From positions 1 through 41,786 of the IMG/VR virus record IMGVR_UViG_3300021960_000171: 41,786 nt of DNA. One strand, written 5' to 3'. Made by a program: the position numbers and the translations under genes. Of the stretch, positions 8,015-17,613 are shown piece by piece. The number at the start of each line of letters is the position of its first letter. The first letter of the stretch is position 1. A model generated the notes under the pieces. It had not been told where the DNA came from. It did no database searches and saw only the letters and a program-made list of their open reading frames with translations. Source of the DNA: a virus.

Positions 8015-9603
8015 TATGTACCAAGAGCAATTATAGACAAGTCACGAATCTTTGGAACACGACTTTGGTCTGTAGAGTTCATAACAAGTTTTACTTGAAA
8101 GGCATTAAATTCTGGTAAGGTTGTACCTGTAGTTGCTCCAATGTTATATTCATAATCTCTATATTGATTATCATCAATAGATTTTCCTGGATCGGCATCA
8201 ACAGTTGCCGCAATAAAGTTTGTTGTTGAAAGATCTGAATCATCGCCAATAGCACCAGTTCTGTAATACAGATCTACAGAAGTGTTGTTTAGAACATTGG
8301 CTCCATATAGAATCCTTAAACCTGTTGAAGGTTCCTCTAATCGGACTGTTTTAGTAATATGCTTTGCAAGAGATGACCCACTTGTTGGATGTGTTTCTGG
8401 AACAAAATTAAGTGGCACATTAAATCCTACAGTTGCAGCAGAATCTTGATTATCAATAATGTTACCGATTACCGTAAGACTAGCTCTTTGAGCATCAATG
8501 AATGGAGTGACAAAATCATTTGATATATCGGTTGACATAGTTGCACTAATAATAGTAGATTGTGTAATGGAATGCAAGTTCTCGTTTGAATCATTCATGA
8601 TAACGTGTGGAACATCCAATTTAGTATCTTGGTCGTTGACCATTGCAAGATTTGATGTTACACCATAAGGTGTTTCAGTACCAGCAAAAGATTTTGATGT
8701 AGCTATATCACCTGTAAGTGAGACAGTGGAAGTATTCCTTGGATTATATATTTCAATACTAGGTTGGATTACATCATATTTAATTTGTTTAGATGCAAAG
8801 ATACCGGAGCCACCAAATTCAACAGATGCTGTTGCATTCCCACCTGCATTAAATTTATATCCAGTTCCATCAACAGCTGTAATAACACGTCTACCATTTA
8901 GGTTAGCCGCTGTAATACCATTTACGGTCCCAGTTACACCAATGATATTGACCCTATCATTGATCTGAAATCCATGGTTGGGATGTTGAACTCGAATAAC
9001 AGCACTCGATGCAGTACCAGTAAATGGATCATCGATAAGAGGATCTTCATCAACATTAGCATCAAAGAACTTAGCTATACCGCTGGTAGAAGCAAACTTT
9101 GCAACATATAAATTATATTTTAAATCTACATCCAAATTCGGTGCAGGTGCATTACCGGTGTTACCACTAAACATGTTTCCAGGTGCAAGGTTTTTTACAA
9201 TTTTTCTTGTGGTAGAACCTAGATTAAAATCAAGAACCTTTCCGCCCCAAACCTTATATGTATTAGCCTCGGAACATGCAAGAGTAAAAGCATGCATTTT
9301 ACCTGGGTGTAAATAAACAGGTTCATCAAATTGGAAGGATGTTGCCACACTTGCGTCGGTTGAAGTAGTAATAGAAGATGCGTTTCTTGTTACTTGAGAT
9401 CCTGGAATAATCTGATAGGTATTAGGCGCACCTTGATCAGCATTTCTTATTGCTAAAGTAATAGGATATGTTGCGCTTTTTTCTTGGAAAAATACCTCAA
9501 CCTTTGTTAAATATGCACCATGAATAGACCCTAGCGCAAAAGTTTGCGCCATAGGGTTAACATGAATATCTTGAGGTACACCTGACTTTGTACTATATGC
9601 CAT
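8014..9603 (-). CDS. Baseplate-associated virion structural protein (529 aa)
   Basis: The N-terminus (VNPMAQTFALGS, then GAYLTKVEVFFQEK and PITLAIRNADQGAP) is a beta-rich module I associate with T4-like marine phage baseplate/fibre-network proteins: a D/NP-AQTF motif followed by a jelly-roll-like strand pattern. The middle has a Gly-Ser-rich beta segment around residues 190-270. The C-terminus ends SRVPKIRDLSIIALGT. It follows the 1504-residue protein by 11 bases and overlaps the next gene as TAATG. A gp10/gp9-like position is suggested by order, but I cannot assign a T4 gene number. Confidence 0.65.
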   Translation of the reverse strand: MAYSTKSGVPQDIHVNPMAQTFALGSIHGAYLTKVEVFFQEKSATYPITLAIRNADQGAPNTYQIIPGSQVTRNASSITTSTDASVATSFQFDEPVYLHPGKMHAFTLACSEANTYKVWGGKVLDFNLGSTTRKIVKNLAPGNMFSGNTGNAPAPNLDVDLKYNLYVAKFASTSGIAKFFDANVDEDPLIDDPFTGTASSAVIRVQHPNHGFQINDRVNIIGVTGTVNGITAANLNGRRVITAVDGTGYKFNAGGNATASVEFGGSGIFASKQIKYDVIQPSIEIYNPRNTSTVSLTGDIATSKSFAGTETPYGVTSNLAMVNDQDTKLDVPHVIMNDSNENLHSITQSTIISATMSTDISNDFVTPFIDAQRASLTVIGNIIDNQDSAATVGFNVPLNFVPETHPTSGSSLAKHITKTVRLEEPSTGLRILYGANVLNNTSVDLYYRTGAIGDDSDLSTTNFIAATVDADPGKSIDDNQYRDYEYNIGATTGTTLPEFNAFQVKLVMNSTDQSRVPKIRDLSIIALGT

Positions 9604-9614
9604 TTATTTCGCCT

Positions 9615-12600
9615 TTATATTTTAACATTTGTTTTTGCTGTCAAGTACTTGCCGATCAATCGACATATTGGGTAACCAACAGTCATTATCATTTTTCCAA
9701 AGATATTAGATTTATATTCAGTTGGGTTTAATTCATGTGCCATTTGTTTAGCCCAGGAACCAGCAACTGGTCTTGCAAGAAGATGAAGAACTAATTTATT
9801 ACCAATACCACTTCCTTGTATATATTTAGCAATTGGTTTACCCCAAACATAATAACCATTGTAAAGATCTGGATCAAGTCTTTGTGTAGCTATACCGTAT
9901 TCTTGGTCAAGCCTATAAACACCTTCACTAAGATATCCAAGATTATATAAGGCAGTACATATAACAGTACCATCGCCGCCGCCACCGCCGCCACCGCCAC
10001 CTGGAGCCGCGCCACCTGGTGACGGTGACGGTGAGGGACAGGCATCTCCCATGTCTACACCACAAGGTTTGTTGTGAACTAAAATACCGTTTGCATAATA
10101 TGTGTTGTTACCAGTTAAACTTAGATTATACAGTTGAAGTTCTGGTTCTCTTTCTTGTGGTACCCACGATTCAATTTTTAATTTACCTTGTTCAGTTACA
10201 AGAGTTGTTCCTATATTAATATCAACCAGAGGACCGCCATTATCATTTACAACATTTGCATATGCTTGTGGATCATGTTGTTCAAATTCTTTTACATTTA
10301 TAGCTCCCCACCCTTCTGTGGTCATCAGAGGATGTTCTTCAGATAAGAATGGTTTCATATCATTAATACCATTAATACCATACAGTAATCTTGAACCGAT
10401 AGGAACAATTTCAATAGCAGTTACTTCGTTATTCCAAGTATGCCCTTGTTCATCTGGCATACTTTTCACCATATCACCACGTCTTACTGCAGAGATATGC
10501 TTCTTTGTTCCATCAGACATAGTTACTAGAGTATCAGAAGTGAAGCAAGACGGTTGTGCATAAGGTGGGTAAACTTTATTTTCTACATATCTTGTATCGG
10601 TGGCGACAGCAAAGTCATATTCTCTTGTTACCAAGAACTCTTCTTGTGATACTCTTAATACACCAGCAGATGTAAATATACCTTTTGTATATGATGTAGC
10701 ATTTTTGGTATTATGCGTTTCAACATCAGTAATAAGTATCTCACGTCGTCCTGTGTTAATTTTAATTGTATCATTATTTGGAATAAGAATATAACCAGAC
10801 AACGCACCATTAGCATCAGTAGTGTGTGTTGTTGCTCCACCTAATGTTGCCGGATAGCCAGTTGCATTTTTCCATTTCTTACCAGCTTTTCTGTAAATAG
10901 AGTCACGTGCAAGAGTAGCTTCGGGAACATATGCGCCAACACCTGTTGCTGTAGATGCATATGCACTTATGTTAACTTTGCCCATAAAAATAAAGTGTTT
11001 TGTATTTGGTCTAAGCCCAGTTGCTCTGATGGAGACAAATCTTGCTCTCATCTTTTTAATTTCACTTGTTGAAATAATTTTTTCGCCAAGAGATTCAACA
11101 ACTGTTTCAGAATTTTTAAATTTCCAAGTTTTCGTTTCAGTTGTACTTCCCGCTGCAGTACTGGTTGTAGTTGAGTTACTACCTAGGACTTGACCTCTTT
11201 TATAGGTATCAGCATCATCTGGGGTAATACCTCTCCAAGAAGTATTCCAATCTTGGTATTTGCGACCATTGACAGAGATTTTATCTCCACCTTGGATAAG
11301 CTTATCTGCTTTATCTACATCATCATACCAACTATCAGACCGTGGAGACATTTGTAATGTACCTGTCATGGTCTGAATACCAACAGGATTTACGATAAAG
11401 GCTCGAGATGCTTTTGTCTGTGACTGTGTAAGAAAATGTGTATATTTCAAATAAATGTTATCACCAACTAAACGAGTGTTTGTGGATGTATCCGAATCAT
11501 ATACAAGAGGCACAGAGTATGATCTAAAATTAGGACGAATCTCGTGTCTAATCATATCACGTGATGATCTGTAGTTCGAGTCAAGTGTATCTGTGCCTAT
11601 GTCATTGAAGAAGTTATCAGCAAAGATGCCAGATTTAAATCTGTTATTACCAGCACTATCGTAAACGTTTACATTATCTTGTTTCAACTCAAGCATTGTA
11701 AGCGCAGTAAGTTCCTCAAGATCATTGATCTTTTTCTCTAAATGCCCAATATCTCTCATAGTATATCGGCGGTTATCTTTATATGTAACCGTCAAGTCAT
11801 CGTCTGTAATCATATATGGATTAAGTTCAATAGAAGCAACTTCCATAGTACCCTCACCAAGTGTAGGATACTTTGGTTCGAACGCTGGGTCACCAAACTT
11901 AACACCAACATAACCATCTCTATGAATAAATGCCTTACCTCTTTTAGGAAGGTAGTAATCAACATCGAGAGTAATAATGTCTGTATTTTTTGGTAAAGGA
12001 AAAACAGCCGCTCCAGAAGAACTAAAGTTATCTGCACCATTTGCTTTACGAGGTCTAAAGTCTAAGACGTCATACAACGGAATGGACTCTCCATTCGCTT
12101 GTCTGTGACCTGGAATATCTTCATATGCTACTTGACCATCATATGAGTTTACTGCAAAGAAGTCTCCTGTAGAACCATGATTAAAAAACTTATATGTTAC
12201 ATTTATGTTACCAGCAGGCGCAGCTTTGCCACCTTTCAATATAAGCTTACCTCTTCCATAGAAGTTGTCAGTTTGACCATTATCTAAAGTGAAGTTTCTA
12301 GTAATATCTAATGATGTAGTAGCATCTATAACTGACGTAATAGAATAGATATCACATCTATCTAAAAGAACACCTCTTGAACCAAGAGAAATGCCACTCT
12401 GAGTTCTATCCTTGAGAGTCTTAGATCTTACAGTAGCTACCTTTTTCTTTTGATAATAGTATATTACAACACTTGCACTTGCTGTAACACCCTCTAAAAC
12501 AGTAGTTGAAGTACCAGCAGTTTTTACTGTAAAGTTTTCAAATACTCCTGTGCTGCTATTGGCAACAATCCAGCTAGTAGCATTGACAAGATCAAAGGAA

Positions 12601-14129
12601 CTGCTAGTTCTAGTAACTGTAACTTCTCCATCACCATCAGCGGTCAACGTGGCTGATGAGTATTGAGCTATAACCGAGATGTCGCTGATTTGTTCTGGTC
12701 TATTTTTAGGCAATGCAAAAAGTAAGTTGTTATTTTGCACATCTTTCAGTTGAGCAATGCCTGTAGGTTCTAATGTCACATCAAAATATTGTGTAGTGCT
12801 ATCGCCAAGTGATCTTACAAGAGATATATTTTTACCAGAGTTCATTTTGACTTCGAACAAATAAACTCTATATCCACTCCCTGCTTTTTCTACTGCCCTT
12901 ACTCTTGCAGTACCAATAGTAGATCCGCCATATGTAATAGCACTTCTAAGCTGAACAATTTCAAAGTTAGTAATATCAAATAGAGTATCTAGTTTACCTG
13001 TAGAACAGTTAAAGTAGTTACCATATTGAGCAACTGAGGATGTATTTTGCACATTTCCTGTTGTTCTTGGTTTTGAATAGAATGGTGAAACAGCTCCACG
13101 AAGATAATACCGATGCCCCTCTACATATGCTTTACCTGGATTAAAAGTAATATCTAGATTTGTATTGTCTGAGTCATTAGTGGCAAAATCAAGAAGAAAG
13201 TTACCGATTGTATAGTTACCAGATTCTTCATGAGTTCTTCGAGCCATCTCCTCACCGATATCTGAATATTTTTTATCAAGTGCTGTTGTGTGTGATAAAA
13301 TTCCATCAGAAATACCAGCTATTGGGATAAATCGTTCGTCGCTATCTATTAAACTATTCAAAGTGAGTTCTAATTTAACTTGATATCGGTCAGCGCCTGG
13401 CGCAGCTAAGTTTAAGTTTGGACCAGAGTTATCAAAAAGATTTTGATCATCAGCTGATGTAATGATTTTTTCTGATACTTTAAAACCAACCATTTCAGTT
13501 GGTGTAGCATCATATTTACCAACAACAATATCTTCAGCAGATTTATATATGGCATGGCCATCAAGATAGAATCTACCTTCACCCTGCGCCACAACACATG
13601 ACTTACCGAGTGCGGGATTTAATAAAGTGTTTGTAGTTTGAATATCAAGAACAGTTCCAGAAGTAGAGCCTGTAAGAGATCTACCTGGTGTAAGGTTTAC
13701 TGATGCTGTTGTATCGGTTGGAATTTCTCCATTTGCATCAAGAATTTGTACAAATAATGTTGCGGGATCTGATCCTGTTGCTGTAACAACTTTTAAAACT
13801 TTTACAATAATACCTGATGTACTCTCAACAAAATTCTCATTTTCAATGCTGGTAGGAGTTGCAGGTAAACCGTTTGTTGAAGTATCAAGTTTTACAAATT
13901 TTACATCTTTTCGTACATCTATATCACCGCCAGATATAGAAGCGCCGGCACGATAAATCCCACCTTGCATCGCATCTTGATCACGATTGATAATGGTCTG
14001 TAATTGGTTTAGTTCTCGGTTCTGTAGACCACGCCCAGAGTTAAAAAGGATCTGATAATAGTTGTCACTATCTCTGTAGTCATCCTTATATTGTGTAAGG
14101 AATAAATTTTTGATTACTTCGGTTGCCAT
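9615..14129 (-). CDS. Giant DUF4815-type baseplate protein with C-terminal Hint domain (1504 aa)
   Basis: Residues 1 to about 800 have the pattern of DUF4815 proteins of marine T4-like phages, from the opening FLTQYKDDYRDSDNYYQILF to a region with YYLPKRGKAF. Residues about 800-1190 are a helical then beta-rich continuation. Residues 1195-1353 are a complete Hint domain without endonuclease. Next come a PSPSPSPGG linker, nine consecutive Gly, and a 115-residue helical tail (CTALYNLGYLSEGVYRLDQE, VWGKPIAKYI, WAKQMAHEL) that looks like a conserved folded module. It sits between gp8 and another virion protein, so it is probably a wedge or outer baseplate part. T4 has no equivalent with a Hint domain. 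Polypeptide cleavage at the Hint is inferred; the DUF4815 assignment is from memory of the family. Confidence 0.75.
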   Translation of the reverse strand: MATEVIKNLFLTQYKDDYRDSDNYYQILFNSGRGLQNRELNQLQTIINRDQDAMQGGIYRAGASISGGDIDVRKDVKFVKLDTSTNGLPATPTSIENENFVESTSGIIVKVLKVVTATGSDPATLFVQILDANGEIPTDTTASVNLTPGRSLTGSTSGTVLDIQTTNTLLNPALGKSCVVAQGEGRFYLDGHAIYKSAEDIVVGKYDATPTEMVGFKVSEKIITSADDQNLFDNSGPNLNLAAPGADRYQVKLELTLNSLIDSDERFIPIAGISDGILSHTTALDKKYSDIGEEMARRTHEESGNYTIGNFLLDFATNDSDNTNLDITFNPGKAYVEGHRYYLRGAVSPFYSKPRTTGNVQNTSSVAQYGNYFNCSTGKLDTLFDITNFEIVQLRSAITYGGSTIGTARVRAVEKAGSGYRVYLFEVKMNSGKNISLVRSLGDSTTQYFDVTLEPTGIAQLKDVQNNNLLFALPKNRPEQISDISVIAQYSSATLTADGDGEVTVTRTSSSFDLVNATSWIVANSSTGVFENFTVKTAGTSTTVLEGVTASASVVIYYYQKKKVATVRSKTLKDRTQSGISLGSRGVLLDRCDIYSITSVIDATTSLDITRNFTLDNGQTDNFYGRGKLILKGGKAAPAGNINVTYKFFNHGSTGDFFAVNSYDGQVAYEDIPGHRQANGESIPLYDVLDFRPRKANGADNFSSSGAAVFPLPKNTDIITLDVDYYLPKRGKAFIHRDGYVGVKFGDPAFEPKYPTLGEGTMEVASIELNPYMITDDDLTVTYKDNRRYTMRDIGHLEKKINDLEELTALTMLELKQDNVNVYDSAGNNRFKSGIFADNFFNDIGTDTLDSNYRSSRDMIRHEIRPNFRSYSVPLVYDSDTSTNTRLVGDNIYLKYTHFLTQSQTKASRAFIVNPVGIQTMTGTLQMSPRSDSWYDDVDKADKLIQGGDKISVNGRKYQDWNTSWRGITPDDADTYKRGQVLGSNSTTTSTAAGSTTETKTWKFKNSETVVESLGEKIISTSEIKKMRARFVSIRATGLRPNTKHFIFMGKVNISAYASTATGVGAYVPEATLARDSIYRKAGKKWKNATGYPATLGGATTHTTDANGALSGYILIPNNDTIKINTGRREILITDVETHNTKNATSYTKGIFTSAGVLRVSQEEFLVTREYDFAVATDTRYVENKVYPPYAQPSCFTSDTLVTMSDGTKKHISAVRRGDMVKSMPDEQGHTWNNEVTAIEIVPIGSRLLYGINGINDMKPFLSEEHPLMTTEGWGAINVKEFEQHDPQAYANVVNDNGGPLVDINIGTTLVTEQGKLKIESWVPQEREPELQLYNLSLTGNNTYYANGILVHNKPCGVDMGDACPSPSPSPGGAAPGGGGGGGGGDGTVICTALYNLGYLSEGVYRLDQEYGIATQRLDPDLYNGYYVWGKPIAKYIQGSGIGNKLVLHLLARPVAGSWAKQMAHELNPTEYKSNIFGKMIMTVGYPICRLIGKYLTAKTNVKI
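9975..10001 (-). repeat. Nine-Gly codon run in linker after the Hint domain
   Basis: On the plus strand it reads GCC/ACC triplets, i.e. nine Gly codons on the coding strand, flanked by GGAAP and DGT. It is markedly GC-rich compared with the surroundings. It forms a flexible linker between the Hint domain and the C-terminal module, and its triplet nature makes it prone to length change. Confidence 0.85.
10071..10547 (-). other. Hint (intein-like) domain, residues 1195-1353
   Basis: Block A begins at Cys1195: CFTSDTLVTMSDGTKKH, then RRGDMV. Block B has its histidine in LSEEHPLMT. The C-terminal block is YYANGILVHN, ending in Asn1353. At 159 residues it is mini-intein size, with no room for a homing endonuclease. 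The residue after Asn is Lys1354, not Cys, Ser or Thr, so the classical transesterification acceptor is absent. This matches the bacterial intein-like (BIL, A-type) arrangement, which mostly cleaves at one or both ends. Active-site residues are seen directly; activity is inferred. Confidence 0.85.
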
Positions 14130-14138
14130 GGTTAGTCC

Positions 14139-15524
14139 TTATATTTCTATGATGACCTTAATGTCTTCAGTTTGGTCTGCAGTTCTCAATACAGAAGCTC
14201 TGCTTTCTACATATAGCAAATCACCACTAAATGGCATTGCTTTTGGATCCAAATGGAAATTAGCAGTGTTCAATAATGTTCCTGTGTTGTTATCAGAATC
14301 TGCAACACCTTCACCTTGAGAGAATGGAATAAACCCAGTTGCTTCTGTTTGGTGATAGTATAACTCATCTGAATCCTTTCTATCTATAATGGCTTTAGCA
14401 GCAGATGATGCGCCTGTCAGTGTGCTACCAATGGTAAAAGATAGACCAGTTCCAGTTGACATTTTCAGTCGGTTTAAAGAGTTGCCCGAGGTAGCAGTAA
14501 ATGCAACGTCTGCAGAGTCAAGTGGGTTTTTAACAATACCGATTTGTCTAAAACTAGTACCGATAGGAAACTCTGACGAGTCTCCAGTAGTTTCTGCGCC
14601 AGATGGTTTTGCATTGAACATAATAGCACGTGACCGTAGATCATTTCTAGGGTCTTTACCAAACCCACCTCTCGGTGATAATCTCACTCTTGCTGTGGCA
14701 GAAGTTGTGGGTCCACCACCTGATAATACTGCTTCTGCGTAATCATAACCAGATCCAAGAACAAGAGTTCCAGCACTCTCATCCATTTCAATCTTAGTCA
14801 CAGCACCACCAGATACTGTGGCGATTGCTCTTGCTCCAGTACCGTTACCTTTAATCGTTACTGAGGGGGCTGATGTATAACCAGCGCCACCTGTTAGAAC
14901 TTGAACTCCAGACAATGAGTTGTTAATGGCTGCATTTTGAATACCTTTTTGCTCTACCAACTGTGACAAAGATGTGACATTACCAGATCCGTCAGAATCA
15001 AGTTTGCCTTGCAGTAGAACAGGGTGAAAGTTAGCGGCAAGAAAAGAAGACAAGTTTGGTGTGGTCATAGTGTATAAGAATTTCCAAGCATATCCATCAG
15101 CATAAGTCTTTGTAACAACATCAACACCTGTTGGTTTTATAGTAGAAGCAACGGCATTACCAAGAGCATTTCTCCCTTGTTTGACGCAGAGATAAACAGC
15201 ATTGGTATCTGTCATTACATAGTAAGGTGTTGTTGTATGACCACCTAGATTGTCATTATATGCAGAGTATGTGGTACCTGAAATCCAGTTGTTTCTTGGC
15301 ACAACAAAGCTAAAATCTGCAACTCTTTTCATGGCTTGTAAGCCAAGTCTAAAGTTTCGAATCTCTCTTTCAGTTTGCTCTGGTGTTGGTGCAAGATCTG
15401 AGTCATTCCATTCGTCTGACTTGCCTATACCAATATAATATTTTGCACCAGCGGAGTCTGTAATATCATCGAAGATATACTGGATTGCTGCTTTTTTCAA
15501 GTCTTGTGTGATAATTGCTGACAT
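14139..15524 (-). CDS. 8: Baseplate wedge subunit gp8
   Basis: The start MSAIITQDLKKAAIQYIFDD followed by KYYIGIGKSDEWND is the usual opening of marine T4-like gp8, and TYADGYAWKFLYTMTTPNL is a second family landmark. T4 gp8 is 334 residues; this one is 461. Much of the difference is an inserted beta domain at about 205-290 with the GGAGYTSAPSVTIKG/GTGARAIATVSGG motif, a repeat type found in many virion proteins. gp8 dimers join gp6, gp7 and gp10 in the wedge. It is read 15 bases after the fibre-like gene and 9 bases before the Hint-containing protein. Confidence 0.8.
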   Translation of the reverse strand: MSAIITQDLKKAAIQYIFDDITDSAGAKYYIGIGKSDEWNDSDLAPTPEQTEREIRNFRLGLQAMKRVADFSFVVPRNNWISGTTYSAYNDNLGGHTTTPYYVMTDTNAVYLCVKQGRNALGNAVASTIKPTGVDVVTKTYADGYAWKFLYTMTTPNLSSFLAANFHPVLLQGKLDSDGSGNVTSLSQLVEQKGIQNAAINNSLSGVQVLTGGAGYTSAPSVTIKGNGTGARAIATVSGGAVTKIEMDESAGTLVLGSGYDYAEAVLSGGGPTTSATARVRLSPRGGFGKDPRNDLRSRAIMFNAKPSGAETTGDSSEFPIGTSFRQIGIVKNPLDSADVAFTATSGNSLNRLKMSTGTGLSFTIGSTLTGASSAAKAIIDRKDSDELYYHQTEATGFIPFSQGEGVADSDNNTGTLLNTANFHLDPKAMPFSGDLLYVESRASVLRTADQTEDIKVIIEI

Positions 15525-15539
15525 GTTTTTCGCCCTAAG

Positions 15540-16580
15540 TTATGCTATGATTACTCGACTGCCTAGTCCACCAGAGGAGTCTAGACCAACCAAGTACCAG
15601 CCAACAGTAGCACTGCCAGCAGTTGTTGTGTTATATACGGCATCGATTGCCGCCTTACCTTGTACTGTAAATGTAGTGCCTTGAGCAAATGTTGCAGGTG
15701 TAATTGTTACCGCACCGCTGTTGATGTTTACAAATCTCATGATCTGCCCACCAACACCATTTGCAAGAGTATTAGTACCTGCTCCAGAATTATTTAAAAG
15801 TGCTACAGGTGCTGTGAGTGATATATCAGCGGCACCACTTGCCGTATAATCTGAGTCTTCAAATCTAAATGCTTTTGTTTTTACAGTACCAGTTCCCTTT
15901 GCCTCTAAAACCATATTGATATTTGTATCAGTGCCAGATGCTACAATACTAATATCATTCCCTGTGGTATTACTGTTGATTGTAGGAAAGTTTACTGCAG
16001 AAGCAACTGTGGGTAGACCTAAAATAGGGTTACCACCAGAATCTTGTATCTGAGAACCGATATGAGGATTTCTCAGAATAGGTGATACATACCTTTTAGT
16101 GCCTGTGATAATAGATGTTGAGGTATTTGTTACAAGAGTATCACTATCTGTAAGTGTAGGAATATTGAGATTAATATTCTTGGTCATACCAGAAGAAGTT
16201 GGTGGTACAAGTTCATAAAAGTTGTTTGCGCCAACCGAGTCATAAATATCTGTATGTACTAATATTGGAGACACTAACTTTTTATTTGTGAGAGTTTGGT
16301 GTGCAGTTGTAAGGATCATTGTACCAGTAGAGTCTGGCATTGTGATGACGTTATCTTGTGTAGGCTGTGTTACAGTTAGCCGAGTTTCATGATCATTAAC
16401 TGAACTTCCTTCAAAGACAAGATTATTCGGCTCAAGAAAAACACTTGAGTTAGTAGAGTCTCCACCCAGAATATTATAGAGTTCAACAAAGTTGGCGTTA
16501 ATTTTAGTTGTGGCACCACGAAGCGTATCGCCCGTGCCGTCATTAGCAACTGTGCCACTCTGTAATACTTGTCTTGCCAT
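15540..16580 (-). CDS. Fibre-like virion protein with NDGTGDTLR motif (346 aa)
   Basis: The N-terminus carries ANDGTGDTLRGATTKINANF, a helix-capping motif common in phage tail proteins at the point where a fibre trimer starts. It is followed by TGTMILTTAHQTLTNKKLVS, the TLTNK-L-SP element of marine phage fibres. The C-terminal 100 residues are beta-rich (GGQIMRFVNINSGAVTITPA and AGSATVGWYLVGLDSS). It has its own late promoter 25 bases upstream of the ATG. It probably forms a short fibre or baseplate spoke next to gp8; the exact place in the virion is unknown. Confidence 0.7.
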   Translation of the reverse strand: MARQVLQSGTVANDGTGDTLRGATTKINANFVELYNILGGDSTNSSVFLEPNNLVFEGSSVNDHETRLTVTQPTQDNVITMPDSTGTMILTTAHQTLTNKKLVSPILVHTDIYDSVGANNFYELVPPTSSGMTKNINLNIPTLTDSDTLVTNTSTSIITGTKRYVSPILRNPHIGSQIQDSGGNPILGLPTVASAVNFPTINSNTTGNDISIVASGTDTNINMVLEAKGTGTVKTKAFRFEDSDYTASGAADISLTAPVALLNNSGAGTNTLANGVGGQIMRFVNINSGAVTITPATFAQGTTFTVQGKAAIDAVYNTTTAGSATVGWYLVGLDSSGGLGSRVIIA

Positions 16581-16604
16581 TTTCTATGTCCTGTTGATTA
16601 TCTT

Positions 16605-16612
16605 TATTTATA
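16605..16612 (-). promoter_or_regulatory. T4-type late promoter for the fibre-like gene and gp8
   Basis: The minus strand reads TATAAATA, in the 49-base gap between the stop at 16630 and the ATG at 16580. With the start point about six bases downstream, the leader is roughly 20 bases. Position in a short gap makes chance occurrence less likely. Confidence 0.7.
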
Positions 16613-16629
16613 CGAAAAACTCAATAGTT

Positions 16630-17613
16630 TTATACAGCCGAGTCTTTAAATTTCTCTTGGTCAAGGGTTTCTAGTGTGTTATCGAGACTGATAGATGATT
16701 TCAGTGACGTTCCATCACTATCCATATCCATTGTTGGTGAAGTCATTCTAACCATATCTACCATAGATGGATACTGTTCTGCGTTGAACTGCAGCGAACC
16801 AAATCCAGTTGAGTCTTGTGTAAGTAATGTATGTGCTTGTATTGTCATTCTATCTAGGCTCAAGCGTCTTGTTACTTCATCGGTAGTAACAATAGCAGAT
16901 GGTTCTGTAAGTGCTGCAGGTGCCATAGAACCAATATCTAGGTATATGATTGGCGCTGGAACATCTGGAATAAAGATAGGCATATTATCAAACGATATGT
17001 CAGCATTGACTGATGTAATCTGAATCTCTGATGCATAGTACATTCCAGCAGGGTGGGCAAAGAGTTCATATAACTCTTCCCAAGTGCTTTGCTGAATACC
17101 AATTTTAAATAACAAACCCCAGTGCTGATACACTTTATCATTCTGGATCTTTCTATCTGTATCAGGTCCAATGATAGAGTTATTTGCGCCATCATTTAGA
17201 TTGAAGATAAGATCCTTGCCATAAATGACTTGTGGATCTTCTTTAAAGAATGAACGGAAAAACCTTTCAAAAGAATACTTGGTACCCTTTGTTCTGTAGT
17301 AGTTGTTTGCAAGTTCCGCACCTGTCCGTTGATCGAGAATACCTTCTAGGTAGTTACCGCCCAAGAGAAGTTCATCTTCAAGTAGTGTAAGATTATCTTT
17401 TGCTGTCTGAGATATATCTCTGCTTGATGGAAGATCCTTAATCTTAAAACCAAAGTTGCCATCCGAATCCAAGTGTTCGTAATAGGCATCAAGAAGTTTT
17501 ATGAGTTTCGGAAACTCTTCTTGAAAATATTCTGGTAGTGCCTTGTCAATTTGGTTATTACCAAACTCAAGTTCTCGTCTACCAATATCTCTTCTTGTCT
17601 TATCTATGCCCAT
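16630..17613 (-). CDS. Wedge-associated virion structural protein after gp6 (327 aa)
   Basis: The start overlaps the gp6 stop by one base. Landmarks are LPEYFQEEFPKLIKLLDAYYEHL near the N-terminus and the strongly aromatic NNYYRTKGTKYSFERFFRSF around residues 107-126. Both occur in a conserved protein that follows gp6 in marine T4-like phages as I recall them. In T4 this place is held by gp7 (1032 residues), which is absent here in recognisable form, so this shorter protein may cover part of its role. That is inference from synteny only. Confidence 0.6.
   Translation of the reverse strand: MGIDKTRRDIGRRELEFGNNQIDKALPEYFQEEFPKLIKLLDAYYEHLDSDGNFGFKIKDLPSSRDISQTAKDNLTLLEDELLLGGNYLEGILDQRTGAELANNYYRTKGTKYSFERFFRSFFKEDPQVIYGKDLIFNLNDGANNSIIGPDTDRKIQNDKVYQHWGLLFKIGIQQSTWEELYELFAHPAGMYYASEIQITSVNADISFDNMPIFIPDVPAPIIYLDIGSMAPAALTEPSAIVTTDEVTRRLSLDRMTIQAHTLLTQDSTGFGSLQFNAEQYPSMVDMVRMTSPTMDMDSDGTSLKSSISLDNTLETLDQEKFKDSAV

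Noticed and set aside
10071-10547. Classical splicing intein
   Set aside because: The residue after the terminal Asn is Lys instead of Cys, Ser or Thr, and there is no endonuclease, so ordinary protein splicing is not expected.
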